This document shows positions 1 through 9,446 of a stretch of DNA of 64,000 nucleotides, piece by piece. Both the position numbers and the translations under genes were made by a program. Source of the stretch: Acidobacteriota bacterium (lineage in GTDB: Bacteria > Acidobacteriota > Terriglobia > Acidiferrales > UBA7541); the NCBI GenBank assembly GCA_003223245.1, contig QHYI01000103.1, forward strand, positions 48,320 to 112,319, read 5' to 3'. Under the pieces are notes generated by a model. It saw only the letters and a list, made by a program, of their open reading frames with translations. It had not been told where the DNA came from and searched no databases. How positions within the stretch are numbered: the first letter of the stretch is position 1; each line of letters starts with the position of its first letter.

Positions 1-2
1 CT

Positions 3-2020
3 ATTGCTTCTGCGCAGTACCATGCGAAAGACACCGAGTGGCCTTCTTACGCCGCAGACACCGCCGGCACACGCTATCGGCCGCTGGACCAAATCAACGC
101 GTCCAACTTCAACGACCTCGAGATTGCCTGGCGCATCAAGACCGATAATTTCGGCGACCGACCGGAATATAAGCTCGAAGGAACGCCGTTGATGGTGAAC
201 GGCGTTCTTTATGCGACCGCAGGCTCGCGGCGCGCGCTCATCGCGCTGGATCCGGAGACCGGGGAACTTTTGTGGATTCACGGCGAGCACGAGGGCAAGC
301 GCGGCGGAGCGGCTCCGCGGCAGCTTTCCGGCCGCGGCCTAGCCTACTGGTCTGACGGCAGGGACGAGCGCATTTTTTATGTGACGCCCGGTTTCCGGCT
401 GATTTGCCTGGACGCCAAGACCGGCCAGCGCGTTCCTTCTTTCGGGGCAGATGGGATTGTGGACCTGAAGCTCAACGATGATCAAACCATTCGGCGTGGA
501 ACAACGGCGAATGGGTGCCCGACCTCGAGACCGGGGAAATCGGCATTCAGTCGGCGCCGGTCGTCGCGAAAGACACGGTCATCGTTGGCGCAGCGTTTCG
601 CGAAGGCATGACACCGCGAAGCATGCGCAACAACAAGGGCTACGTGCGCGGCTTCGACGTGCGCACCGGCAAGCGGCTCTGGATTTTCCACACCATTCCG
701 AAGAAAGGCGAGTTCGGCTACGACACATGGCTCAACAACTCAGCGGAATTCACGGGCAACACCGGCGTATGGACGCAGATCAGCGTGGATGAACAACTTG
801 GGCTCGCGTATTTGCCGGTGGAATCGCCGACTAGCGATTTCTACGGCGGTCATCGCCCAGGAAATAATTTATTCGGCGAAACGCTCGTTTGTGTGGACCT
901 GAAAACCGGCGAGCGCAAGTGGCACTTTCAGTTGGTGCACCATCCACTCTGGGACATGGATATTTCCTCCGGGCCGATCCTTGCGGACATCACGGTAGAC
1001 GGCAAAGCGGTCAAAGCCGTAGCACAGCCGTCCAAGCAGGGCTTTCTTTACGTTTTCGATCGCCTCACCGGCAAACCGATTTGGCCCATGCCCGAAAAGG
1101 CGGTCGAAGTCGGCAACGTTCCCGGCGAATGGTATTCCCCGACGCAGCCCATGCCTTCGAAGCCGCCCGCGTACAGCCGCAACGGCGTCTCCATCGACGA
1201 CCTGATTGATTTCACTCCGGCGCTGCGCGAACAAGCGAAAGCAATCGCCTCGAAATATCATCTGGGGCCGGTTTTCACGCCGCCGACGGTGAGCAAACTC
1301 GAAGGCCCGCTCGGGACGCTCACGATGGGCACAGCTTCCGGCGGAACGAACTGGCCCGGAGGATCCTACGATCCCGAAACGCATATTGCTTATCTGTATG
1401 CGTGCAACTCGTGCATCGAACCGATCGGCCTGGTGCCCGCGCCCAAGGATGTCTCGGACATGAACTACGTTGCCGGTGTCGCGGGAAGAGAGGTTCAAAT
1501 CATGCGCGGGCCCGGCGAAAATGCTGGCGCCGATTCGCCGAAGCCGCCGAAGAAACGGGCTGCCAGCCAGTATGTGCGCTTGGATGTGGACGGCTTGCCC
1601 TTGGTCAAGCCGCCTTACGGAACCATCACGGCCATCAATCTTGATAAAGGCGAAATCGTCTGGCAAATCGCGCACGGCGAAACGCCGGACGTGGTGCGCA
1701 ATTCGGACCTTTTGAAGGGCATGAACATTCCGCGGACCGGCCAGGAAACGTACAACGTCGGGACGCTGGTCACAAAGACGCTGGTCATCGCGGGCGAAGC
1801 GCAGGTGACCACGACGGCCGATCATCCGCGCGGCGCGATGCTACGCGCTTACGACAAGGCCACGGGGAAAGAAGTGGGTGCGGTGTATATGCCCGCCCCA
1901 CAAAGCGGCTCGCCGATGACCTACATGATCCACGGCAAGCAATACATCGTTGTGGCTACGAGCGGCGGGCCGTCCTCCGGCGAATATATTGCCTACACGC
2001 TGCCGTCGGCGGGCGAATGA
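3..2020 (+). CDS. PQQ-dependent (quinoprotein) dehydrogenase, 5'-partial, one frameshift
   Basis: Reading starts before the window; the frame is open from base 3 and begins with WPSYAADTAGTRYRPLDQI, typical of membrane/periplasmic quinoprotein glucose/alcohol dehydrogenases. Beta-propeller blades are visible as repeated ALDPETGELLW- and DLKTGERKW-type segments, and the C-terminal GGPSSGEYIAYTLP is also family-like. The reading frame changes between about 480 and 500: the codon phase moves by -1 (one base missing or two extra), after which NNGEWVPDLETGEIGIQS continues the family pattern to the stop. Either the gene is broken or the assembly has an indel. It would oxidise sugars or alcohols in the periplasm with PQQ and pass electrons to the cytochrome c encoded next, whose ATG overlaps this stop (ATGA). 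The substrate cannot be told from the sequence. Confidence 0.85.
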
Positions 2021-2460
2021 GAAAACTGTTGGTCCTGTCGAGCTTCGCGCTTATGGCATCTTCGTTTTGCTTGTTGCGCGCTCAAGAGGCCTCAGAGACA
2101 CGCTCGGTTTGGGACGGCGTTTATACCGAGGAGCAAGCCAAGCGCGGTGAAGAGGTCTACCGCAAGGAGTGCGCTGCCTGCCACGGTGACATGCTCACGG
2201 GTGGGGAGTCCGCGCCTCCCTTGACGGGCGGCGCGTTCCAGGCGAACTGGAATGGTTTGACGCTTGGCGATCTTTTCGACCGCATTCGCAAAACCATGCC
2301 GCTCAGCAAGCCGGGCCGCTTGACGCGCCAGCAGGACGCTGAGGTTCTCGCTTTCATGCTCAGCATCAACAAATTTCCTGCTGGCAAGACGGAGCTTTAC
2401 CGCCAGTCGGAGATGCTCAAAGAAATCCGCTTCGAAACCAAAAAGCCGGCGAAGAACTGA
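2017..2460 (+). CDS. Secreted class I cytochrome c
   Basis: 147 residues. An N-terminal signal peptide (MRKLLVLSSFALMASSFCLL, then RAQ) is followed by a single haem c site, CAACH, at residues 52-56, and a downstream Met-containing segment (KTMPLSKPG) suitable as sixth ligand. The gene overlaps the stop of the quinoprotein dehydrogenase by ATGA, so the two are translationally coupled. The simplest reading is that this small periplasmic cytochrome takes electrons from the reduced PQQ enzyme, as in known dehydrogenase-cytochrome pairs. Haem binding is read directly from the motif; the partner is inferred from the overlap. Confidence 0.9.
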   Translation: MRKLLVLSSFALMASSFCLLRAQEASETRSVWDGVYTEEQAKRGEEVYRKECAACHGDMLTGGESAPPLTGGAFQANWNGLTLGDLFDRIRKTMPLSKPGRLTRQQDAEVLAFMLSINKFPAGKTELYRQSEMLKEIRFETKKPAKN

Positions 2461-2492
2461 TGTATTTGCAAATTGAAGGCTGCCTGGCGAAA

Positions 2493-3023
2493 TCACGGAA
2501 GCTCGCCAGAGGCGACTCCTTTCTTCCTCGCCTGGTCATAAAGCGCATCGAGCTTCGATTGGAGGCCCATCTTCTTTCTCTCAAGGGCGCGGATCCGCAC
2601 CTCAACAGGTTCCCTTTCATACCTTCTGTCCATCTCTACCCCGCTCGCGTTGGTGGTAGGCTCACCGGCTTTGAAATTCCTCAGATCCGTAATCTGTTTA
2701 TCCAAGTCCACGATTTGCTTTAGCAAGTTTTCGATTTGGCTCCGAACGGAAGCCACATAACGCGGGCTCACCGGCTTGGGAGAAAGGGCTTTCGGCTTGT
2801 CCGCCGTATTGTCTTTCGCGTTCCCCACCACAGAGATTTTTCCGCTTGATTTGGAAAGGTCTTCATTCGTCAGCACCTTCTTGCCTTTTTTCGTGTCCGT
2901 GGAAGACGCGGAATCCTGCCGCTTTGAAGCAGCCGGAGCCGGGTTCGGGTCCGTAGTTTGCGCGATGGCGGGGATGGCCGCTAGAACGAGCGCAAGAACA
3001 GGAATAGAGAGTGAGCGGAGCAC
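2493..3023 (-). CDS. Secreted coiled-coil protein of unknown function
   Basis: 176 residues starting at GTG, with GGAGGA seven bases or so upstream. A signal peptide ends at AIAQ (about residue 22). A low-complexity Pro/Ala/Ser/Lys linker follows, then KKVLTNEDL near residue 50, then charged helices (about residues 85-170) with heptad-like spacing that suggest a coiled coil. No catalytic motif is visible. The layout (signal peptide, charged linker, V-[IL]-T-[ND]-E-[DT]-L motif, C-terminal coil) is matched by the protein at 19096-19671, so the two may be distant paralogues. It lies convergent to the cytochrome gene and downstream of the 3088-4002 gene on the same strand. Confidence 0.6.
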   Translation of the reverse strand: MLRSLSIPVLALVLAAIPAIAQTTDPNPAPAASKRQDSASSTDTKKGKKVLTNEDLSKSSGKISVVGNAKDNTADKPKALSPKPVSPRYVASVRSQIENLLKQIVDLDKQITDLRNFKAGEPTTNASGVEMDRRYEREPVEVRIRALERKKMGLQSKLDALYDQARKKGVASGELP

Positions 3024-3087
3024 GGGTTCCTCCAGTTCTTCCGAGTGCGGGGCCTATCTTGTGGCTATCAGTTTAAGGGGAAAGGTC

Positions 3088-4002
3088 TCAGGGATCCGCG
3101 GCGGTCGAGCCCGCTTTGTTCAAGTCGGCACGGGCTAATTCTTTTCGAATAACCTCGAGGGCTTGGCTGGGCGGGCCGATGTAGTGGTAGTTCGAATAAA
3201 ATGACCGTTCGTGGATGGAAAATCCCGAAAAAAATTTGCGGCCATCATAATCGTATTGCGAAAAGGTCGGCAGCCAGAGCCCCGGCTGAACTTCGTACCG
3301 TTCTTGCATGAAGTGGCTGCCTTTATAAATCTTCCCTAGGAACAAACCAAAAGAAATGTCCTCGGTGACCTCGCATTCTATGCGGGCGAGTTCCGCGGCA
3401 TCTTCATCGATCCAGACGTATCCGTGCACCTTAGGGAGAATGGAGGTGAAGCGCGAGGTGGGTTTGAACGCCGGATTGGGCGTCAGCTCATATTTTGTCA
3501 GCATACGATCGCCGCGCGGCTCGCGGCCGACAAAAGTGAAAAGAAACGCGTTGTGCGCGGAATCCATAAGCTCGTTGCGGTCCTTGCGGCGCTTCGCATA
3601 TTTTTCCAAGGCTTCGCGCTGCGAGCGGCTGTTGTTCACGATTAGTGTCAGCGCGTGTTCCAGACCTTCCAGACGCTCGCGGTAGGCTGCCGGGTCAGGG
3701 GGAATGCCATCGCCATTCACGGGAATTTTGTCCATCCCTGTGCCGGAAGGAATGACGCGGCTAATCTTTACCGAGGAGGGCACTCGATCGTTAGGGTTTT
3801 TCCGGGTTTCCACCCGCTCGATGCGTTCGTAGACCTCAAGCGCCTGTTCGTCCCTTTTTTGATTGGCGATGACGCGGTCGAGCAGCCCGGAGGGGTTGGC
3901 CGCTACGGCCGGGTCGGACACGGGCACGGCCGACTGGGCCGCCGAGCCAACAGGTACAGCGAGAAGAAGCGCCGCAATGGGTGTGAATCTAGGGAGATAC
4001 AT
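3088..4002 (-). CDS. Secreted protein of unknown function, LolA/LolB-like fold possible
   Basis: 304 residues with a signal peptide (PIAALLLAVPVGSAAQ). After a helical segment rich in charged residues, the C-terminal half alternates strands with the pattern VHGYVWIDEDAAELARIE, then FGLFLGKIYKGSHFMQERYEV, WLPTFSQYDYDGRKFF and SNYHYIGP. This alternation resembles the outer-membrane lipoprotein-sorting fold, where a secreted protein reads through beta strands with W-I-D. That fold assignment is inference only. No lipobox and no enzyme motif is seen. It is upstream of and co-directional with the 2493-3023 coiled-coil gene (64-base gap), so both may be one transcript. Confidence 0.6.
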   Translation of the reverse strand: MYLPRFTPIAALLLAVPVGSAAQSAVPVSDPAVAANPSGLLDRVIANQKRDEQALEVYERIERVETRKNPNDRVPSSVKISRVIPSGTGMDKIPVNGDGIPPDPAAYRERLEGLEHALTLIVNNSRSQREALEKYAKRRKDRNELMDSAHNAFLFTFVGREPRGDRMLTKYELTPNPAFKPTSRFTSILPKVHGYVWIDEDAAELARIECEVTEDISFGLFLGKIYKGSHFMQERYEVQPGLWLPTFSQYDYDGRKFFSGFSIHERSFYSNYHYIGPPSQALEVIRKELARADLNKAGSTAADP

Positions 4003-4439
4003 TGTTTGAAAGCCCGGAAGCTCCGCCCCACCCAGCTATAGAAGGTTGGATTCGCCGAGCCTACTCTATTGTTGTACACCTTTGCGGGCCGAAACATGGA
4101 GGTTGGGCACCAATAGGGCACTCCCTCCCTAGTAGCCGCCGGAGCCATATATCGTAACTCACAGAAAAGAAATGGTATTGCCCGGTGCCCTAGGAGTCTT
4201 TGCGCGCGAATTCCGACTTGTTGGTTAGACTACAGCGAACCTGTTTGGTGCCCCGGGCACGGTACAATAGATGTGCGTTTAAATGACCTTCCCTCCCTGC
4301 CGTGCGGCTTTCCTAAAATACCCAGGACGCCCGGCATAGCAAAGGGGCTGTTTACCCGTCTAAAAGAAGGAAGTCTCGGGTGTCTCTGGAACGAATGGCT
4401 TAGGTGAAACGTAGTACAGAGTGAGGTCGGAGGCCGGTT
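4003..4439. other. Intergenic region between divergent genes
   Basis: 437 bases separate two divergently read genes. I see no open frame with a ribosome site, no tRNA and no terminator. It must hold promoters for both neighbours; TACAAT at about 4263 could be a -10 element for the rightward permease gene but no convincing -35 is visible. Confidence 0.4.
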
Positions 4440-5762
4440 TTGGGCGTTACGCCGATTGACAGGTTTATGGGAATTCCGCGAGTGATTCCGTCCCCGGCGG
4501 ATGCTGCCAGCAAGCAGGGCAGAGTCCGCCGGGCCGCCGTCACTGTTGGGGAGACCTTGCGTCTCGCCGTTGACTCCCTCCGCGCTCACAAGCTGCGCAG
4601 CTTCCTAACGCTTTTCGGCGTCATTATGGCGGTCACCACGCTCGTCGTGGTCATGAGTGCGATCGCGGGCCTGAACCTGTACGTGGCCAACCGCGTTGCC
4701 AACTTAGGTGCCAACACTTTCATTGTCGATCGCTTCGGCATCATCACCAGCATGGACGAATTCCAGAAAGCGCAGAAGCGCCCTCTGATTACCTTCGACG
4801 ACTACATGCGCTTGCGTGAGTCCATGCAAACGGCCAACGCCGTGGCCGCCATCGATGACCGCAACGTGCAGACGCGCAGCGGCGACATCAAGATGGAAAA
4901 CACCGACGTGATGGGGGCCAGCGCGAATTTCGCACAAGTGCGCAACATCGACGTTGCGCAAGGAAGATTCATTACTCAGGCCGACGACGAGCACCGCTCG
5001 GAAGTCGTCTTTATCGGCGCCGACCTGGCGAAAAAGTTCTTTCCCAACGTGGATCCGATCGGTAAAACCATTCGCGCAGAAACCCACACTTATCAGGTCA
5101 TTGGCGTCGCCGAGCCCTTTGGCAGCGCTTTCGGGCAATCGCAAGACAATTACATGATCATTCCCCTGAACACCTATAGGAAGGAGTGGCACCGCCAGAG
5201 CGACTGGCTGACCATTTTCGTGCAGTCTCCGAGCGCGGAGATGATGCAAGCCTGCGAAGATGAAGCGCGCATGCTCATGCGCGCGTGGCGCAAAGTCCCT
5301 TACGACGCCAAGGACAATTTCGCGATTCTGGGCTCGGATTCCATCATGGCCTTGTGGCACGAGTTGACCGGCAATCTGGCTTTTGTGGCCATGGCGCTGG
5401 TTAGCGTATTCCTGGTGGTCGGCGGCATTGTGATCATGAATATCATGCTGGCGAGCGTGACCGAGCGCACGCGCGAAATCGGGCTCCGGCGCTCGCTCGG
5501 CGCGCGCAAAAAGCACATCGTTTTGCAATTTATGACCGAGTCTGCGGTGCTCGCGGCGGCCGGCGGATTGATTGGAATCTTGTCGGCCTACCTCGTGGTT
5601 TACGCAATTCGGGCGTTGTCCTCCTTTCCCATGAGTACGCCCATTAACTCCGTGATTTTGTCCCTTGGGGTGTCGACCTCCGTAGGGCTTTTCTTCGGGA
5701 TTTACCCGGCGACGCGCGCCGCGAAGCTCGACCCCATCGAAGCGCTGCGGGCCGAGGGATAA
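4440..5762 (+). CDS. MacB/FtsX-type ABC transporter permease
   Basis: 440 residues. The TTG start at 4440 is supported by GGAGG at 4429-4433 with a six-base spacer; an in-frame ATG at 4467 is the alternative but has no clear ribosome site. Architecture is MacB-like: a first membrane segment (LTLFGVIMAVTTLVVVMSAI), a large periplasmic domain (GANTFIVDRFG onward), and a C-terminal FtsX domain with three membrane helices and the signature VTERTREIGLRRSLGARKKHI near residue 340. The stop is followed by a second permease of the same type after ten bases. No ATP-binding subunit is encoded next to them, so the pair must use an ATPase from elsewhere or act without one. Confidence 0.85.
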   Translation: MGVTPIDRFMGIPRVIPSPADAASKQGRVRRAAVTVGETLRLAVDSLRAHKLRSFLTLFGVIMAVTTLVVVMSAIAGLNLYVANRVANLGANTFIVDRFGIITSMDEFQKAQKRPLITFDDYMRLRESMQTANAVAAIDDRNVQTRSGDIKMENTDVMGASANFAQVRNIDVAQGRFITQADDEHRSEVVFIGADLAKKFFPNVDPIGKTIRAETHTYQVIGVAEPFGSAFGQSQDNYMIIPLNTYRKEWHRQSDWLTIFVQSPSAEMMQACEDEARMLMRAWRKVPYDAKDNFAILGSDSIMALWHELTGNLAFVAMALVSVFLVVGGIVIMNIMLASVTERTREIGLRRSLGARKKHIVLQFMTESAVLAAAGGLIGILSAYLVVYAIRALSSFPMSTPINSVILSLGVSTSVGLFFGIYPATRAAKLDPIEALRAEG

Positions 5763-5772
5763 GGCGGCGGAT

Positions 5773-7014
5773 ATGGCGCAAGCACACGGTGAAAATCTGA
5801 AACAAGCCATGGACACGCTTCGCGCGCACAAAATGCGCAGCGCGCTAACCGTATTCGGGGTGGTCCTGGGAGTGAGCGTGATTATGCTTGTCGCCGGGAT
5901 ACTCTCGGGCTTCGACCAGAAGATTGAAGAGCAAATCAAGCAGTTCGGCGCGGATACGGCGTTTGTCTCGAAATGGGACCAGGGGCGGCACAACGGCCCG
6001 CCGCCGCTCGAGGAACGGCAACGCAAGCCCCTCACCATTGAAGACGAAAAAGCACTCCAAGACAGTTGTCCCGCGGTCAAAAACGTTACTGCCTTCATCA
6101 TGGCCCGCTGGGACCAGGCCCATTCGGTTCGCACAAAAGCCGGTGAAGTGACGGCCATTGATTTTCGCGGAGTGCAGCCCAATTTCGGCCAGGTCTACGC
6201 CAATGCTACCACCGTTGAGGGCCGATTCATCAGCGAAGGCGATGACCTGCACCGGGAAAAGGTCGTGATGCTGGGAGAAAACGTGGCGCCCGTGCTGTTT
6301 CCCGAAGGCCATCCTATCGGAAAAGATGTCATGATCGACGGTTCCCCCTTTATGGTCGTCGGTGTTGTGGAGAAGCCCAAAGGCGGGTTTGGCATGGGAG
6401 ACGAAGACCGCCGTGTGCTCATTCCCTTCAGTACCTTCCGCAAGGTCTATCCGTACGCCGACGAACTCAACATGCGCATTCAGGCAAAGCCGGGAATGGT
6501 AGATCAGATGGTGGATCAAGTGCGCGAAGTGCTGGAACGGCGCCGCAACGTCCCGTATGGGGGCAAGGACAATTTCTCCATCGAAACTGCCGAGCAACAG
6601 GTCCAGGAATTTCACTCCATCATGCAGATGACCTACGTTGTTACGATCGTCATCGCCTCAATTGGGTTGCTCATCGGCGGGGTGGGCGTGATGAACATCA
6701 TGCTCGTCAGCGTGACCGAGCGCACCCGCGAAATCGGCGTGCGCAAGGCTATCGGCGCAAAACGGAGCGACATCACCTGGCAGTTTCTCCTCGAGGCCAT
6801 GACGTTAACCGGCGCCGGCGGCCTCATTGCGCTCGTCATTGTGAATCTCGTGATTCTTCTGATCCGATGGGGTTTGAACTGGCCGAGCAAAGTGCCGGCA
6901 TGGGCCGCGGTCACCGGCGTTGCCGTGAGCGTCTCGATCGGCTTGGTATTCGGCGTGTGGCCGGCCATCAAGGCCGCGAAACTGGATCCTGTCGAAGCGC
7001 TCCGCTACGAGTAA
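5773..7014 (+). CDS. MacB/FtsX-type ABC transporter permease (second of pair)
   Basis: 413 residues, ATG preceded by AAGGCGGCGG. Same architecture as the upstream gene: KMRSALTVFGVVLGVSVIML forms the first membrane segment, then a periplasmic MacB-type domain, then the FtsX domain with VTERTREIGVRKAIGAKRSDI and a C-terminal FGVWPAIKAAKLDPVEALRYE, the usual ending of this family. It is ten bases downstream of the first permease and presumably co-transcribed; the two would form a heterodimer. Members of this family export peptides, lipids or antibiotics, or act as mechanotransmitters. Which of these applies cannot be decided from sequence. Confidence 0.85.
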   Translation: MAQAHGENLKQAMDTLRAHKMRSALTVFGVVLGVSVIMLVAGILSGFDQKIEEQIKQFGADTAFVSKWDQGRHNGPPPLEERQRKPLTIEDEKALQDSCPAVKNVTAFIMARWDQAHSVRTKAGEVTAIDFRGVQPNFGQVYANATTVEGRFISEGDDLHREKVVMLGENVAPVLFPEGHPIGKDVMIDGSPFMVVGVVEKPKGGFGMGDEDRRVLIPFSTFRKVYPYADELNMRIQAKPGMVDQMVDQVREVLERRRNVPYGGKDNFSIETAEQQVQEFHSIMQMTYVVTIVIASIGLLIGGVGVMNIMLVSVTERTREIGVRKAIGAKRSDITWQFLLEAMTLTGAGGLIALVIVNLVILLIRWGLNWPSKVPAWAAVTGVAVSVSIGLVFGVWPAIKAAKLDPVEALRYE

Positions 7015-7104
7015 ATCATAACCCTTTCAGGGCCACAACTAGCGCGCACCTTCTCCTTTCAATCAGAAATTAGGCTCTCTTCAGTGTCTGCCTGCGGCGA
7101 AGCC

Positions 7105-8334
7105 TCACTTATTCCCAGTAGGTGTTTGGGAGACGTGGAGAACGTCAGGGGATTGCTTGGAGGTCGAACTTGGTGAGCTCGTTGGGCGACGATTCAGGGT
7201 GGCCAGGGCAATTTTCTGCGAATGAATCATTCGCGGCGAGGTCTGCTGTTTCTCCGTTTGCTTTGGCTGCTCGTCCGGAATCTCCGCCTCTGGCTGTGGT
7301 TCCATGCTTGAAGGTTGCCTGGTATAGCGGAGCGCTTCATAGGGAGCGCCCGGATGATAGTAGAAACGCGTCGGCGCGGGAGGATTTCGAAACCGGGTAC
7401 GCAGCACTTGCGGAAACTGAAAAGCAGCCGCCAGGAGGAACGCGCCCGCAGCAACCAGCCAAATCTCCCTTTGTTTCGAAGGCTGCATCCACCAAGAGCG
7501 CTTCCCTGTTCGCAAAGCCGGGGGGCGCGGCCGCGAGCGCGTGTAAGGATAAAGGAAGGTGACCAATTGCTCGAAAGAGTCGAATCGCTCCAGCGGATTT
7601 TTTGCCAGGCAGCGCGCGATTACGCGATCGAGTTCGCGAGGCACCGCAGGATTCCGTTTCGACGGCGGCACCGGCTCCGCGTAGAGAATTTCCGAGCATA
7701 CCGCCCCGACGGAATTTCCTTCGAACGGACGAGCGCCCGTCAGCAGTTGATAGAACACGATCCCGAATGAGAATTGGTCCGAACGCTGGTCCTGCCGCGC
7801 GCCAAGAATCTGCTCGGGCGCCAGGTAAGCGGGCGTGCCCTTCACCCGCTCGGTGACGGAAGCCTGCGTTGCCAGGCGCGCAATGCCGAAGTCACCCAGC
7901 TTCACCTTTTCTTCCGGCGTCACAAAAATGTTCCCCGGTTTGATGTCGCCGTGGATGATTCCCGTGCGGTGCGCCAGCGCCATGGCGCGGGCCAGGTCAG
8001 CGGCCCAGGCGCAAGCTCGCTGCAAAGTGAGCGTGTTCGACTCGAGGTACTCTTCCAAAGTTCTCCCGGCGATGTATTCCATTACCAGGAACGGCCTGCC
8101 TTCTTCGTTGATGCCTACGTCGTAGAGTTGCACGATGGCCGGATGCGAGAGCTGGCCCACCAGTTGCGCTTCGCGGAGAAATTGCTCTTCCAGATCGTCG
8201 CCGAAATTATGGATGAGAGTTTTCAGGGCCACGGCCCGGCCGATGACATTGTCCCGCGCCCGTTCCACCGAGCTCGTGGTTCCCGACCCGATGCACTCCA
8301 GCGCTTTGTAACGGCCTTTTTGCAGGGTAAGCAT
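7105..8334 (-). CDS. Membrane-anchored serine/threonine protein kinase
   Basis: 409 residues. A complete Hanks-type kinase domain covers residues 8-265: glycine loop IGSGTTSSV, ATP lysine in VALKTL (Lys38), catalytic loop HGDIKPGN (128-135, with HGD instead of HRD), DFG at 148-150 and the APE-like APEQILG. It is followed by a basic Pro-rich linker, a single membrane helix (EIWLVAAGAFLLAAAFQF) and a periplasmic tail rich in Pro, Gln, Ser and Thr. The ATG directly follows the TAA stop of the neighbouring kinase (TAAATG), so both are translated as one unit. Its substrate is unknown. The lost phosphatase immediately upstream of the pair could once have been part of the same signalling cluster. 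Confidence 0.9.
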   Translation of the reverse strand: MLTLQKGRYKALECIGSGTTSSVERARDNVIGRAVALKTLIHNFGDDLEEQFLREAQLVGQLSHPAIVQLYDVGINEEGRPFLVMEYIAGRTLEEYLESNTLTLQRACAWAADLARAMALAHRTGIIHGDIKPGNIFVTPEEKVKLGDFGIARLATQASVTERVKGTPAYLAPEQILGARQDQRSDQFSFGIVFYQLLTGARPFEGNSVGAVCSEILYAEPVPPSKRNPAVPRELDRVIARCLAKNPLERFDSFEQLVTFLYPYTRSRPRPPALRTGKRSWWMQPSKQREIWLVAAGAFLLAAAFQFPQVLRTRFRNPPAPTRFYYHPGAPYEALRYTRQPSSMEPQPEAEIPDEQPKQTEKQQTSPRMIHSQKIALATLNRRPTSSPSSTSKQSPDVLHVSQTPTGNK

Positions 8335-9225
8335 TTAAGCTGAGCGCAAAAGCCGGCCAGCGCGGTCGCGTAAGCTGTTCCCGTTACCGTTGCTGCTGGC
8401 CTGCGCCGCGGGACCCGGAAGCGGCGTGTGCCGCGCGAGAGGGAAAAGTTCCTGCGCTAGAGCTTCCCCGTCTGCGTAACGGCCCGCCGGATCTTTTGCC
8501 AAGCAGCGCGCCACAATGTCATCGAACGCCGCCGGCAGCGAACGATTCGCGTGCGACGGCGGAAGCGGCGTCGAAGAAAGCACGCGGGTGCAAACACCTT
8601 GCAGCGAATCCGCGTCAAACGGCCGCTGTCCGGTCACCATTTCATAAAGAACGATGCCCAGAGAAAACATGTCGGAACGCGCATCCTGCGGTTTGCCCAC
8701 AATTTGCTCCGGGCACCAATAAGCAGGCGTTCCTGCGAGAGCCGTCGTTTTCGTATCATGACTGGCGAGCCTCGCCATGCCAAAGTCCATTAGCTTCACG
8801 CGTCCGTCCTCGGTGATCAGCATGTTTGCGGGCTTCACGTCGCCGTGAATCACGCCCTTGCGGTGCGCCACTGCCAGCGCGCTGGCCACTTGCCCGGCCC
8901 ATGCGCAAGCCTTCTGAAATGGCACGCTGCGCTTGTCCAGAATGCGATCGAGCGGCTGGCCCTCGAGATATTCCATCACCAAGTAGGGCGTATGGCCGGC
9001 CTCGTCGATCCCCATATCGTGCAACGTGATGATTGCCGGATGCGAAAGCTGCCCCACCACGCGCGCTTCTTGAATGAACCGTTGCCGCGCTTCTCCGTGC
9101 GCCAATTCCTTGGGGAAAAGCTTGATGGCCACCAAACGGCCGATGAGCGGATCGTGCGCCCGTGCCACTCGCCCGTGGGCTCCCGAACCGATGATTTCTA
9201 GAATTTCGTATCGTCCAACCTGCAT
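8335..9225 (-). CDS. Serine/threonine protein kinase, soluble
   Basis: 296 residues from the ATG at 9225, chosen because GGAGGGG lies just upstream and MQVGRYEILEIIGSG is where the kinase fold begins; the frame is open further upstream but has no such signal. Key residues: glycine loop IGSGAHGRV, Lys35 in VAIKLF, HGDVKPAN (127-134), DFG at 147-149, and the CPEQIVGKPQDARSD segment in the P+1 region. The HRD arginine is replaced by Gly, as in the partner kinase, which often goes with activation that does not depend on activation-loop phosphorylation. No membrane helix is visible. Its stop abuts the start of the second kinase with no gap. The two differ mainly in the C-terminal tail. Confidence 0.9.
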   Translation of the reverse strand: MQVGRYEILEIIGSGAHGRVARAHDPLIGRLVAIKLFPKELAHGEARQRFIQEARVVGQLSHPAIITLHDMGIDEAGHTPYLVMEYLEGQPLDRILDKRSVPFQKACAWAGQVASALAVAHRKGVIHGDVKPANMLITEDGRVKLMDFGMARLASHDTKTTALAGTPAYWCPEQIVGKPQDARSDMFSLGIVLYEMVTGQRPFDADSLQGVCTRVLSSTPLPPSHANRSLPAAFDDIVARCLAKDPAGRYADGEALAQELFPLARHTPLPGPAAQASSNGNGNSLRDRAGRLLRSA

Positions 9226-9446
9226 ACCGTCTCTCCCCTCCGAAGAGGTTTTGCCATCAAGGGACTCAAGAGTAAGGAAGTCGGACGAGGGGCGAAATGA
9301 AGCGAGGGTAATGTTTTTCCGGGGTACGTCAGTACTAGGAAAAAACGCCAGTACAGGTCCTAACCTTTTCATAATAAATGGGGTTCCAAGAGCTAGTCGA
9401 GGAAGTACAGGCGTTGCTCGAGAGTTTAAGACTGCCGCGGTTCACT

